The notes under the pieces were generated by a model, which had not been told where the DNA came from, searched no databases, and worked only from the letters and a program-made list of their open reading frames with translations. A program made the position numbers and the translations under genes. A DNA stretch of 64,000 nucleotides from Capra hircus (lineage: Eukaryota; Chordata; Mammalia; Artiodactyla; Bovidae). The stretch covers positions 13,596,001 through 13,660,000 of the forward strand of contig NC_030813.1 of assembly GCF_001704415.2 (NCBI RefSeq), in the 5' to 3' direction. Of the stretch, positions 1 through 13,000 are shown in pieces (position 1 is the stretch's first letter; each line of letters opens with the position of its first letter).

Positions 1-767
1 TAAAAAATGACAGCTAGAAATTTAATATATCAATTGACTAAATTCAACAAGCATTTATAGTGGCACAGAAAACGAACTGAAAAACCTAAGTATATGTATT
101 TTCTTAAATATCTTTTGATACTACCTTTAAGTGTCCAAATTCTGAAAGATTATTTTACTGTATCATATCCTTTGCTCAGACTGAATGAACATTGATATAC
201 TAGGATATGCAGTAAGTGTAGGAAGAAACTGATATTTCAGGGTTTCTTTAGGGTCATCTACTCAAATTAACTGTGCTTTCTATTAGATGACATAATTTAA
301 TAAGTCATAAGAATAAATAATGCTGGAAAAGGGAACACTATTCTGTCTGAATCTGGCAGTCCCTCTTCAGGGTCCCTTCATGTCTGCTGAGAATTAACAC
401 AAAATGCCTTAATATTTTCATAGTTAGCTACTAAAATAGGATTAAGGAAGCATTTGAAGTAAGATCAACTATTTTAAAAAGTGAAAAGCAATAAATAGTA
501 AACAGGATTGCTAAAGAGTTAATAAATTTAATTAGTAACATGACAGAACCATTCAATTGTATTTGAAAAGCAGAAGGCAGATGATGAAATTGCACTTAAT
601 TCTGAAGCAGTTCAGACACAGCCTATCATTCCTATTCCTTTCTAATAAGCATTTACAAAACAATTTCTTACCTCCCCTCACAAAAAGGCTCAGCACAACC
701 ATTTATACATTCTAGTTGGTTTATAACATTTGGTCATAACTGATAAACAAGATCACATAACGTTTTC
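1..767 (-). other. AP1AR: AP1AR 3' UTR (partial, runs off the window)
   Basis: AT-rich sequence directly after the stop, with no repeat that I recognise. No AATAAA is visible on the minus strand here. Several ATTAAA variants occur (for example near 20 and 295), so the poly(A) site may be one of these or beyond the left edge. Confidence 0.6.
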
Positions 768-1033
768 CTATCGTTTTTGTTGATCTGAATCATACTGCTT
801 TAGACCAGAATCGGACAGTTCTAATACAGGATTTACAAATCCACAATACTCGGAATTGCCATTATCATCCATCTCGGCACTAACAAAATCGTTCTCCCAC
901 TCCAGCCCATTGGAATCATCAGAGGCTGATGTAGGATTACTTCCAGTCTTCTTGCAGCTATACTTGAGTGCTGCCCGGAGAATGTCTTCCTCTGTTTTGG
1001 AACGTTCTCTCATTGGCAGCATTCGATTCATTC
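768..1033 (-). CDS. AP1AR: AP1AR coding exon 10 (last, with stop)
   Basis: Acceptor ATAATAG. It encodes residues 215-302, from GMNRMLPMRERSK to LKQYDSDQQKR and then a stop. It carries WENDF at residues 260-264. The ATG at 1031 is internal Met216, not a start. Confidence 0.96.
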
Positions 1034-4000
1034 CTATTATATGGGCAGAGTTGTTAGAAATCTCAGTGAAGATCTAAAAACTTTATTCAAAGACTGAAAC
1101 TATCAGGCTTGACTTGTGAATTCACTTAAAAAAACCAATCCTGGACTTCCCTGGTGGTCCAGTAAGTCCAATCTTCCTTGGTTAAGACTCTTCTTAACCA
1201 AGAATCTGCTTGCCAATGCAAGGGACCCGGGTCTAATCCTTGGCCCAGGAAGATCCCACATGCTCCTGAGCCACAGCTCCTGAAGCCCGCATGCAACAGC
1301 CCGTGCCCTGCGGCAAGAGGAGCCGCTGCAGCGGGAGGCCGGCGCCCTGCAGCAAGGAGCAGCTGCGTCTTGGATGGAGACCCAGTGCAGCCAAAAGTAA
1401 GGTTAAAGTGCCTTTAAAAATTAGACGAAGTTCTCAAAAATAAACAGTCCTATGGAAGACTTTTTAAGGGAGATGTTAAAAGTCTAGTCCTATAGTGAGC
1501 ATGAGCACTCAACAAAGGATGGTTTCGATGTAACACTGATGAGATGAAATTTCTGAAAAGCTGTAAGTAAAGCAGAATGGATGGAAGATTTCAATTGCTA
1601 TTAGTCTTATATGGCCAAGTTAGTGTGTGGGCCAAGCTTCTTTCCTACCTAGATGACAATTTCATTTCCCACAGTTATAATAACTCATGATAATGACAAC
1701 AATAGGCACATTTCTAGTACTTGCTAGGTTCCAGTTAACACTGCTTGCAAATGACATGCATGAGCTGATCTGGGCCTCCCACTCTATGAAGATACACACA
1801 GCACGATCACTACACCCCATTCTGAAGCTGAGGGAAGCAGGGCAGGAAGAGGACGGTGATTCACCCGTGGTCACACAGCTGCAGGGGTGCTGGGGCAAGA
1901 ATGTGACTCCCTCCCCTTGGGCTTCAAAGTCTGTGCTCTTGCTATTCTGACTCTAGCATAACAAAACAGAGACATTTCTAGGGGAACCTGTTCTAGATCT
2001 AATTCTGAACAGAAAGAAACTGGTCAGTAAAGTGAAAGTAGCAAAAATCTTGGAAGGAAAAAAACATCATTTTGGCAGAACGAAGAGAGGGAGGACAGAA
2101 AAGAGCCTTGATCTGCGTGTGTAGGATCCACATTAGGAAGAGAATTAAAATCAAGGAAGAGATCATAAGAGAGTAATCCCTAGACACGTTCAGCAATTTT
2201 GTTTTCCGAGCTTAAAGAATCCAATCCTACAATAACAATAATTAAAAAAATATTTAATCTATCACTGTTATCACTCCCCTCAAATCACAGACTCAACCTA
2301 GCAAACTACATCATCTTTGTAGACATGATAAAAATGGGAGCTGGAAACTAATATAATTTTGAGGATTTGTATTTAATTGAATAATACTATGTCTAACGGA
2401 AGCTGAATTGTACATCATAAGGTTTCTAGTGAGTTCTGTCCTCTATGAAGTCTACTTTAATAATTCTATTATAATGACTTGAATAATGACTTTGAAAGTC
2501 ATGTTATCTAAAAATTTAGTTAGCATACAGCAAGGATGACAGAGTCAGCAATTAAAAGACCTGAAAAGTCTTTAGATCAAATTGAACAAGTTGTGAAAAT
2601 TAAGTTTAAAATTTTCTAATTGGGATCTAAATGAAAGATAGAGGGCTAGAGAAATGGTGTTTAGTTGAGAAGAAGACTTAATTAATGCAATCTTTGCTAA
2701 AGTCATTCAGTTTATCTACTGATAAAACTAATGGCTTGTCTAAAGGATATCTAAGGTCTATTCCATCTCAATATTCTAGGAAATATTTAATGTTTATGAT
2801 TTTTCTTAAAGTCCTGTATTTTGCAATTGGTTCTTCCTTTTTGGATTACCTATTTCTTAAATTGGAGAAGGAAATGGCAACCCACTCCAGTATTCTTGCT
2901 TGGAGAATCTCATGGACAGAGGAGCCTGGAGGGCTACAGTCCATGGGGTCGCAGAGTCAGACATGACTGAGCGACTAACACATTTCTTAAAGTAAAAATA
3001 AAGGCTTGGGCCTTATTCAGTGAAAAAGCTTTAAACAAAATCTACATTTTAGCTACAATTTTGAGTACTTGCTATGTGTCACACTATGTGCGGGATGTTT
3101 TACACAAATTTCATTTAATCCTCACAACATTCATGTTTTCATTTGTTCAAATACCTATAGATGCCTATTATGTGCCAAGCTTTTTTAGATCCTCACTATA
3201 TAACAGTGAATAATCATTCTTTAAAGCAGCTTTATAATTTTCTTTTTATGATGAACTGCAGCTTAGAGAGATTAAGAAATCTATCTTAAGTACTACAGCT
3301 AGGAAGACATACCAGTAAAATTCTAATTCACACCTGTGTGATGGCTTTTGTACTGCCAAAAAACCTAACAAACTGCTTATTTGTTTCAGTTCAGTCACTC
3401 CGTTGTGTCCAACTCTTTGCGACTCCATGGACTGCAGCACACATCATTATGAAGAAAAAGTTAATTAGTTGCTCACAATGGGGCAGTGATTCCTACTGAG
3501 TTAAGTGGCTGCATTACAAAAATCTTAAAATGAAAAATAGCATTTTCCTTCTAAATCTCAAGAAACATTAAGAATTAAGCAACTTTCTAAGCAGTTCACC
3601 AACAAATGATAATCACTAATACAATAAGAGTCTAAGAAATTTTAAAGGCCTTGCATTCATTTCAGTTTAAGGAAAGTAAAAGACAAAGTAGATTTCTATA
3701 AATTAACACAAATTAAATAAAAATTTCAGGTAAAATTTAAACATAAGATACCTTCTTCATCTTCCCATTCTAGATCTAAAGATGTGCTGTCATCATTTCC
3801 ACTAGTTGATTTAGTTTTGGTCATTAAGTCACAACTGCTTTCTGTATTTGGTGTCAAAACTGTGGCATCTGATGAGAGCCCTAGAATATACACCAAATCC
3901 AATTAGATGTAGTGACACAATACTCCTTTACTACAACCATTTATTTTGCAATAATGATCTCTCTTCAAATACTACTACTACGTTTAACATCGTAAGAAAC

Positions 4001-7000
4001 AATTACTAAAATCATTACATTGGTAAACTTCTGTTAGAAATAGTATAAATGGTTTCCCCTTCTTTCTTTTTACTCTTTTTTTTTGTCATCTAGCACAGTA
4101 AATACACAAATTTAAATGAATTACAGATTTTTCAAATATGATGAACTCAATGGAAAAAGGAGGGCCAGACTCCCTACACATAACTATAAAAATAGCCTGA
4201 GATTTTTCTTTACTCCAACACCTTTTATTTATTTTAAAATTTATTTTATTGAAGTATAGTTGATTTATAAGGTCATGTTAATTTCTGCTGTAAAGCAAAG
4301 TGAGTTATATATATATATTCATATTCTTTTCTATTATGGTTTATTATAAGACATAGAATATAATTCACTGTGCATACAGGGGGGCCTTGCTGTTTCCACA
4401 TTCTGTGTATAACAGTTTGAATCTGCTAGTCCTAAGCGCCCACCCCATCTCTCCTCCACCCCTCCTCCCCCTTGGCAATCACTAATCTGTTCTCTATAGC
4501 TCTGAACTTGTTTCTGTTTCTCCAACTCCTTTAAAAAAGTAAAAATACAACTGTATATTTAAGAGCTAGTTATTTGGGCAACACAAATTGAAGGGCAGAG
4601 TCAGGATCTTCAATTATCTGTTTAATGTGGCATAAAGTAACTTTAAAATGTACCCACACATTTTAAAAGACTTACTACTACTTCGAAAAACTTCATACTG
4701 TGACTTTGTATTTCTCAAACAAGATTCAAAGTCATCTTCTGGTCCTGGACTGTAATAAAAGTGAATTTTTAAATATATATTAATAGTCAATACAACCTAA
4801 TGCAGGTTAAAGTTAAATGATGTCATTTTGATTAGAAAAGGTATATCTCACACAAATTCATAATTACTTACAATCAGAATACCCTAGTCAAAACAGGTCT
4901 CACTTTTCTTAATGCTAGCAATAAACTGAAAATAATATTGGTAAGATTTTGGTTAGTGTTGAAGTCAAATCCAAAGCTCAGCCATAAGTCTAACTTTATA
5001 ATTTACATTACTGAAGCATGAACGAGGTTCTTTGGATGAGCAGGAAACACTCCTGGAAATGTGACACTGAAATTACATTTTCTAAAAAATGATCACACAT
5101 AAACTTTATTTTAAGAAAAGAGCTAAGGAAAACAAAAACAAGCAAGGCATAAACAATTCATCCAAACGTATTTCAATGTGCTATTGCATCATATTCTATA
5201 CGAAAGATGTAATCACTCTTAAGAATGCAATAAAGTCAATTTAAAATAAATAATGATTTTCCAACATAAAGAAACAAATGTTCCCAGTATTTTACAAGAC
5301 AGTATCTTCGAGAAACAACTGTTCTTTTTACGGAACACGTACACACAAACATGTATACAAACATCCAGAGATGAAATGCTTTCTCTTTAGAAATAATATT
5401 TCCTACCACAAAGGGAAGAAGTATGTTTCATTATTTACCTTTGATAGTCTCCATTGTTGGAAGCGCGGCATCGCTGCACAACTCTCTGCCTCTCTTGCTT
5501 TGGAAACATAATGTGACACAAGATCAGTCTACTGTAAAATTACATTTTCTAAAACTATTCATGAAATGCCAAAATTTTAACTTAAAAAAAAATTACTCTA
5601 TTGAAGTCTTTTTCCTTAAATTCATCACTGTTCACTTCTATATCATCTTATTTAAGAGCAGAATTTCTCTTAATTTTTCAGTGTATAATCCTTACATGGT
5701 CAGAATATTCATAGGGCTATTAAAAATAACTTTCAAGATATATATTGGTAACTTCCTTATTGCACCTAAGAACTTCTAATAACTGGAAAGATGAGGAACA
5801 AGAAAGTAATAGTTAAAACAGTATATGAAGTTCTGTTCTGGGTGAAATTAGCAATAAAATAAAAGAACTAAAAGATCTGGCTGAGTTTACTCAGAAATAA
5901 TAAAAACAAAGGATTTAGAAAACCTGTCAGGAGTGGTGGCTCTGACAGTTATTAGTCATGTGTCCCTGGCATGTCCTATATTTTCTGTTTCTTCATCTGT
6001 AAATTACAGACGGCTATAATACTGCCCTAGCAAATTCACAGGGCTATTGTGAAAATCAAATGAATTCACATAATGTGTAACCTCTGCGCCAGTGTATGCT
6101 GTACAGACTGCATGTGTTCCCATATCTATTTATTCAAGAAGAAAAAAACTCAAGAACTCAAATAGATTCTGCGTATGGAATCCTTTTTAGTCTTTAAAAG
6201 GCAAGCAGCAGAGAATTATAGTAGAAAGAGATGGTTAAATTAGAATCAGAAAAATATTTACTTTCTTAGTAAATGGTAGTTAATTTTAAACCTTTTCCAT
6301 GCCTTAGAACTTACTAAACAAAATAAAACTCCCTCATATAATCTGATTAATCTGTCAAAACACCAAAAACAGGAGAAAGAGAGATAAAGAGCACACGTCA
6401 CACAGAAATCACACAGAAACATGATACATGATTTTTTAGTTTCTCTAAGTTACAGTAGTTATTATGCGACATAATCCTTGTACTGCACTTCAGTTCACAC
6501 GGCAGCAGAGTCCATGCGGGCAAAAGACGGCGCAAGACACCAAGCAGAAAGCTGGCTGAGCGACGCTTGAACATGGGCTCTGCCACTTATTAGCTGTAGG
6601 ATCTTAAGTTATTTAATATCTCTGTTCCTTGGTTTCATCGCCTGTGAAATGAGGATTAAAAACACCATCTTTCTCCCAGGATTGTTGTGAGGACTAAATG
6701 TAAACTAATCAAAACAGTTCCTGCCAGGGCTCCATAAATGTCTGGTATTAAGCTTGTCTGGCATTATGAGAATGCCATATTTGAATACCACATGGTAAAT
6801 TATGGTAACACTATTGTTTTCTCTGATAATATGTCAAAGATTTCCAAAGACCCAAATTGTCAATCTCCCAAACACAAAAGTACAAAGATGAAAAATATAG
6901 TATTCCTATGTGGCAAAAGCACTTAGCTTATCCCAATTTTAGGAAGCATAAGAAACTCTGACAGTTCAAGAAATTGGTGGCAGGGGTGCAGAAATACTTC

Positions 7001-10000
7001 ACAAAAATAAACTTAAAAAAGCTGCAAAAATTGTATTTAAAGGTCACTTTTGCAGTGTTTCATTGAAGAATATATTTATTTTTCCAACAGAATACTGAAT
7101 TTTGGAAAAGTAAATTTGTTCTTTGGGATAAACAAGAATTGGTGGTGTTCAGTCATTAAGTGGTGTCCAACCCTTCTGCAACCCCATGGACTGTAGCCTG
7201 CCAGGCTCCTCTATCCATATGATTTCCCAGGCAAGAATACTGGAGTGGGTTGTCATTTCTTTCTCCAGGGGATCTTCCCAACCCAGGGATTGAACCTGTG
7301 TCTCCTGTATTGGCAGGCGGATTCTCTACCATGGAGCCACCTGGAAAACCCTAACAAGAATTAGCTTCTCCTAATTTAAAGCAAACAATGCTCAATGTCA
7401 AGTATAAAATTTGACGCTATTTCTAGCTGCTAACGGAGAAGGCAAATGGCACCCCACTCCAGTACTCTTGCCTGGAAAATCCCATGGACGGAGGAGCCTG
7501 GTGGGCTACAGTCCATGGGGTTGCTAAGAGTCTGACATGACTGAGCAACGTCACTTTCACTTTTCACTTCCATGCATTGGAGAAGGAAATGGCAACCCAC
7601 TCCAGTGTTCTTGCCTGGAGAATCCCAGGGACAGGGAAGCCTCATGGTCTGCCGTCTATGGGGTCGCACAGAGTTGGACACGACTGAAGCGACTTAGCAG
7701 CAGCAGATAGCTGCTAAAGACCCACTAATTTGCCTTTAAAATTCCTAAGAGTATAGGAATAAATACATTCATTGTTAAACAAGAAGCCCTTGATTCTAGG
7801 GGAAAAAATGTCCCAACTAAGATCTGTCGGAGAAAATCAGGAGAAAAGCAGCCCTAAGCATATGCTGGGGTCTTCTCCCCTCACCTCCAAGAGCTCTCGC
7901 TGCTTTGCTGCCCTGGCTGCTTCACGCTGTGCAGCGTATAAAGCTTCTTCTTCTAGTCTTAACTTCTCTTCTTGTAAGGCTAACTGTACATGAACAAAAC
8001 AATAAGGATTAACAAAAATCAGAACCTGTCTAACTGCTCTAAAGATAAAATGTTTCTATTTATAAAATAAAAAGAAATTATTAAAAAAAGAATTGAGCTC
8101 TACAAAGCATAACAGAATTGAAATTTTTGTGATTTATTTCAATTTCTCTTTTTACAAAGTGTTTCAAATAGTATCAAACATATTACAGAATTCTTAGAAG
8201 CTGAGTTATAAAGTAGAGCATCTAGTTTGCATAAATACAAGACTGTTTCTTTCTTTAGAATATGCAGTGATCTTCATTCTCAACAATCATTCCAATGCCT
8301 ATCACCCTACTTAGTGTATTGTTTGGGCCCTTGTTAGTTCAAGGTCTTCAAAACTAACGTCAATCATATCATTGTCTACCAAAGTGAAATAAGCTTTCAC
8401 AAAGTTCATGTCACATTGATACATGTGTCCTGAATTTTATTACTATCATTAGAAAATTAATTCCAAATTTAAGTTCCTGCCATTCATAGTAGCATACAAA
8501 CTGCTTTAGTGATAATCTGTTGCAAGTCAAATCAAATTTAAAAATCAAATTCCAACACAATATTTTTCTTTAGCCTAATATTAGCATCTATTGTATAGCT
8601 TAAATTAATGCTGTTGAAATCATTAATTGGAAATAATTTAGTATTAAATAGGTACTAAACAGACTATTTTTAAACGTATAATGGAATATGACTAATTCCA
8701 TTTAGTTGAATGAATAGCAAAACTATTTATAGGCCATTTCTGTAAATATACTAAAATAAATAGAACATTTATGATTGTTAGAAGTACTTGGTTCACTTAT
8801 TAAGAGTAATTAAATCCAAGACTAACAGAAAGATTAAAAAAAATGAACCACTTTTTGTGAAACACAATCATTTTTTAATGTTAGTTTTAAACATGAAGGT
8901 TCAGGTATTTTACCACAGTGCCTAACTGTGAGTTCAGAAGATCATTTTCAGAAGGATGTATTCTCTTCACTTACTGGCAGCATACGATTGCTGATAAATT
9001 AAACCAAACTAAGCCAAATTATTATATGCTGGAATAATTTTTAACTTTTAAATAATTTTCATCTGTGTATATCTAAATTTAGGTCCAATGACTATTCATA
9101 TGCAATATATTATTTAATAACACCTTTCTCCTATAAACAGAGACATGATAAAATATATTAAGCAACATGAGACTAATTACCTCTTTTTGGATTTTCATAT
9201 CAAGATCTTTCTGTTTTTCAACAATGGAATCATAATGCTTCTCTCTCAGGTCAACAATTTCTTCCTCAGTAAGAGGCCTACACAGAAAAATAAGGAAGAG
9301 AAACAAAGTGAAAAAAAAAGTGCTGGTAAGTTCAAGTTTAAATAAAACACTCATAAAATCAGTGAAATTCTGAAATTTTACTGTCAAAATGTGCTAAAGC
9401 AATTTGATGCTGATTTCAACTCTTAAGGGTAAAAAAAAAAAATCATACATTCTCGTACTTTTTGTATGTACTAATTTGGTACGTTAGTTGAAGATGACAT
9501 ACTATCAAGAGTGTTTTCTAGCACTACAATCAACTGTAAAGAAACGCGGACTCCATGTACCCTTACTCTGGCTCTGGTTCTTTCTGACCATATCCCTAGA
9601 TGTGCATCATAAAATATAAACCTCAGTACACTATACTCTTGGTATCAGCTCTCATGTCATTCTGTAATTCTTAACTCTCTTACCCACTGCCCTCCTGTTT
9701 ATCCTGCTCAACCCCCCTGGCTACCTCAGGCCCTTGATCCTTCCCTTGTCTCTCGTTTATCTATCCTGATCATCTTCTGGCTTCACTTCACTTACAACCA
9801 ATATGGATCCCATGGCAAATCTGAAGGACTCTCTTACCCACACAATCACCCTCTTGCATAACCTTCATTATGCCTTATTCACCCAGATTACTCATTCTCT
9901 GACTCTGGATCATTTCCAAGATTAGCTCTTCCTGCTGAGAGCTGCTAGAAAAAAAATCAAACATACACTTGGGCCTCTGCCCCTAGCAATAACCCTTTAC

Positions 10001-13000
10001 TTATACATGGCCAACTTCCTTGCATATACCATTCTAATTATTTCAAAATCTTCACATACACATTCTTTAAGTTCCTCATGCAAACTCTTTTCTCTTAGAA
10101 GTCAACTGCATCCCACTACGTGACATGAGGAAACATGTCTCCAACCATCAAATCCCTCAATTTCTTGCCAGTCCTTCTCTTATCTAGGTCTATCCTCCCT
10201 TCTCTCCTTTCTTTCCTCTACACAAGTGGCATTCCCTAATTTGTTCAGGGTCACCCACCCTGCTTACACTTGATTCATGCGTCACTGGTGCTACTCCCAT
10301 CCCACCCCTACTCCAGAGAATTCTGTGGGCCATTGCACCATCAATTAGCCCCTCTCTTCTTAAGTCGACTCTTATCTGTTTTTACCTCTCTTCCTTGTGA
10401 AGACAGGAAGAAAGGAAAGAAGAAGGAAAAACTTTCAATTGATCTATACCTGTCTCTGATTACTGCTCCCTCTCTTTCCCATTTCGGCCAAAACGTCTGA
10501 AATTAAGTTTGATTGAAAACACATCTGGCAGTTACTATGTGTCAGGTTCTCTTTTATGTGTTTTGCATATACTAATGTTAACTTTTGCAACAACCCTGTA
10601 AGGTAGATGGATACAGGAAATGAGGCAAAGACAGATTATGTCCACGTAAGTCATGGCAAAGCTAGACTCTGAACCCAAGTAGTCTAGCTCCTTGCTCTTA
10701 ACTACTGTGTTTCTCTTACCTTCTATGTACTTACTCCCCATTCTCTCATCGAAAAATGGCTGTCTGCCTCTGCTTTCATTACTAGGTAATCAATGGCTTC
10801 TATGTTGCCAAATGTAATAGACAGTTTTAAGTCCTTATACTATTACTTCCATTTCCTGCGGCAATGCTGGCCATTCCCTCCACTCCATCTGTCTGTTAGT
10901 CTGTCTCTACCTCCTTCCTTGGCTTTCTATGCTCTTCTGATTGCTTTTGCCCACTGCTTCTTGATTGTCCTCTGAATCCTCTTCTAAGTGTCTGTCTATT
11001 CAATCCTCAAACCACTAAACCAATGCTCTCTCTCCATGATCGAACCACCCCACCTCCTCATCTTCTCCAACCTTAGGTCTTGATAATTATCATGGTTTTA
11101 ACCAGCACTGTATATAGTAATGTCTCCTCCTACATTTGTTCCTCTAGCCCTAACTTCTGCTGGGCTTTTTTTTGTGTGTGTGTGTTTTGAGGTATTATTT
11201 ATACAAAGTGAAAAACATGATTAGTAAAACAAGTTTCAGAATGTCATTAAGGAAGGAAAAGGGGTATAAAGTTTTAAAAAATTCAAAGAAATGTACTTAT
11301 CAATATTAATATAGTTTTTTAAACTAAAATATACATAAAAACTTAGGTTCAATAAGAAAGCACTTAGGCACATTAAAATCTTTAATGTGTAAAACAATCT
11401 TTTGAAATGTTATTATTTATCTCATCTTATAGAAAGAAATAACCAAGGTCCTGAAATGTAAACTGTTCAATGCCTCAAAGCAAGCAGATGACACAGCCTG
11501 GATTTTTAGAAACTTATTATAGTTTACATAGAAGTAGTTTGTTTAAAAAAAAAAAAAAAAAAAGCCTTACCTATGACTGCTTCCTGGGCTTTCTCCCTGT
11601 ACAAGAATTAATTAAACAATTATACAAATTTTACTAGCTGAATTCTATTTAAGGCAAGCCAATAAAATTTTTATTTAGTCAAAATTTTTTCTGCTTATCT
11701 ATCTTTAACAGATTTCATTACTAAAAGTGTTTTAAACAAAAAGCTTTAACATTTTACTATTTCTCAAAGGCAGAATTTACTTTAATATCTAGCTTAATTA
11801 AAAAGCAACCAACTGCTGAGCATTTCCTAATTTTTTAATAACAAATATTTACTATATACCAAATGAACTTCTGGGTTCAAGATGGTACTAGGCAGACATA
11901 CTCTCTATGCTCTGATCATTTACAACTGATCTTCATTATTTGCAGATTCCAAAACTGCAAATTCACCAATGAGCTAAAATTTATTTGTAACATCAAAACC
12001 AATACTCCCTGCATTCTTGTGGTCATTCATGAGCATGACCAGAGCAGCAGCAACCCAAGCTGCCTGATATGCACACCCCAGCTCAGGCGGAAGGTGATGC
12101 TCTGCCTCCCTGTTTCAGCACCTGCTGGGCGCCCTCTGAGCAGCCTATGCAGCGCCACTTTTTTGCCCCTTTTTCTGTTGCTGATTTTGCTGTTTGAAAT
12201 GACCCCCATGTGTAGTGCTAAAGTGCTATCTATTGTTCCTAATCACGCGGGAAGTTATGATACAGTTTGTGAAGAAAATATATGTTAGATAAGCTACATT
12301 CAGGCATAAATTATTACGTGCTGTGCACAATGAGTTCAAAGTTAATGAATCAATAGTATACATTAAAAATAAGATATCAAACAGAAATACAAAACAAAGT
12401 TATATGTTGTTCAGCTGATAAAAATGTGATCAGAAGCTTGAAGGAAGCTAATGCTGTATTTTCCCTAGGAGTAATGTTCTGGTATTCACTAACTGAGCAT
12501 TCACAGCAACTTTATAGAATATAATCACCATGGATTTATAAATTTCTTACATATTTGAGCTATTCACATCCCACAACTAAAATATACGACTAAGTAACTG
12601 CAGAAAGAAAATTCCAAATGGTCCACATCAACTTAGGAAAAAGCACTACAAAGCAGGACATGACATTCAATTAAACCAAACGCTATGACATGAGAAAGGA
12701 ACAGACTGGTCAGCAGACAAACTCAAACCAACAAAACGCCGCTTAGGAAAACACAAGGAATCACTTTTTTTAAAAAAAAAAGTAGTGAAATGTGAGGATG
12801 AATTGTATTGAAGGTTAAGAGAACTCTTACATTTAGTACTTGTCAGAAATTTAAAAAATACCCTGTTAAGTGTTTGTTTAAAAAAAATACACAACATTAA
12901 AGTTACTTCTGAATAGGGAAAGAAACTAGATTCTATGAAACATTAAAACTATTTGGGAGAAATTTTACTGGGAAAACAAAAGGTTCAAAGATAGTTTCTC

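Noticed and set aside
768..1031. Free-standing 87-residue gene on the minus strand
   Set aside because: It is the last exon of AP1AR. The in-frame acceptor AG at 1034-1035 and the preceding exon show that Met at 1031 is internal.
1178..1417. 79-residue frame in intron 9
   Set aside because: It lies in a tRNA-derived CHR-type SINE.
11863..12288. 141-residue open frame as a host gene
   Set aside because: It sits in sequence that resembles a decayed DNA transposon, and the frame breaks where transposase-like codons begin.
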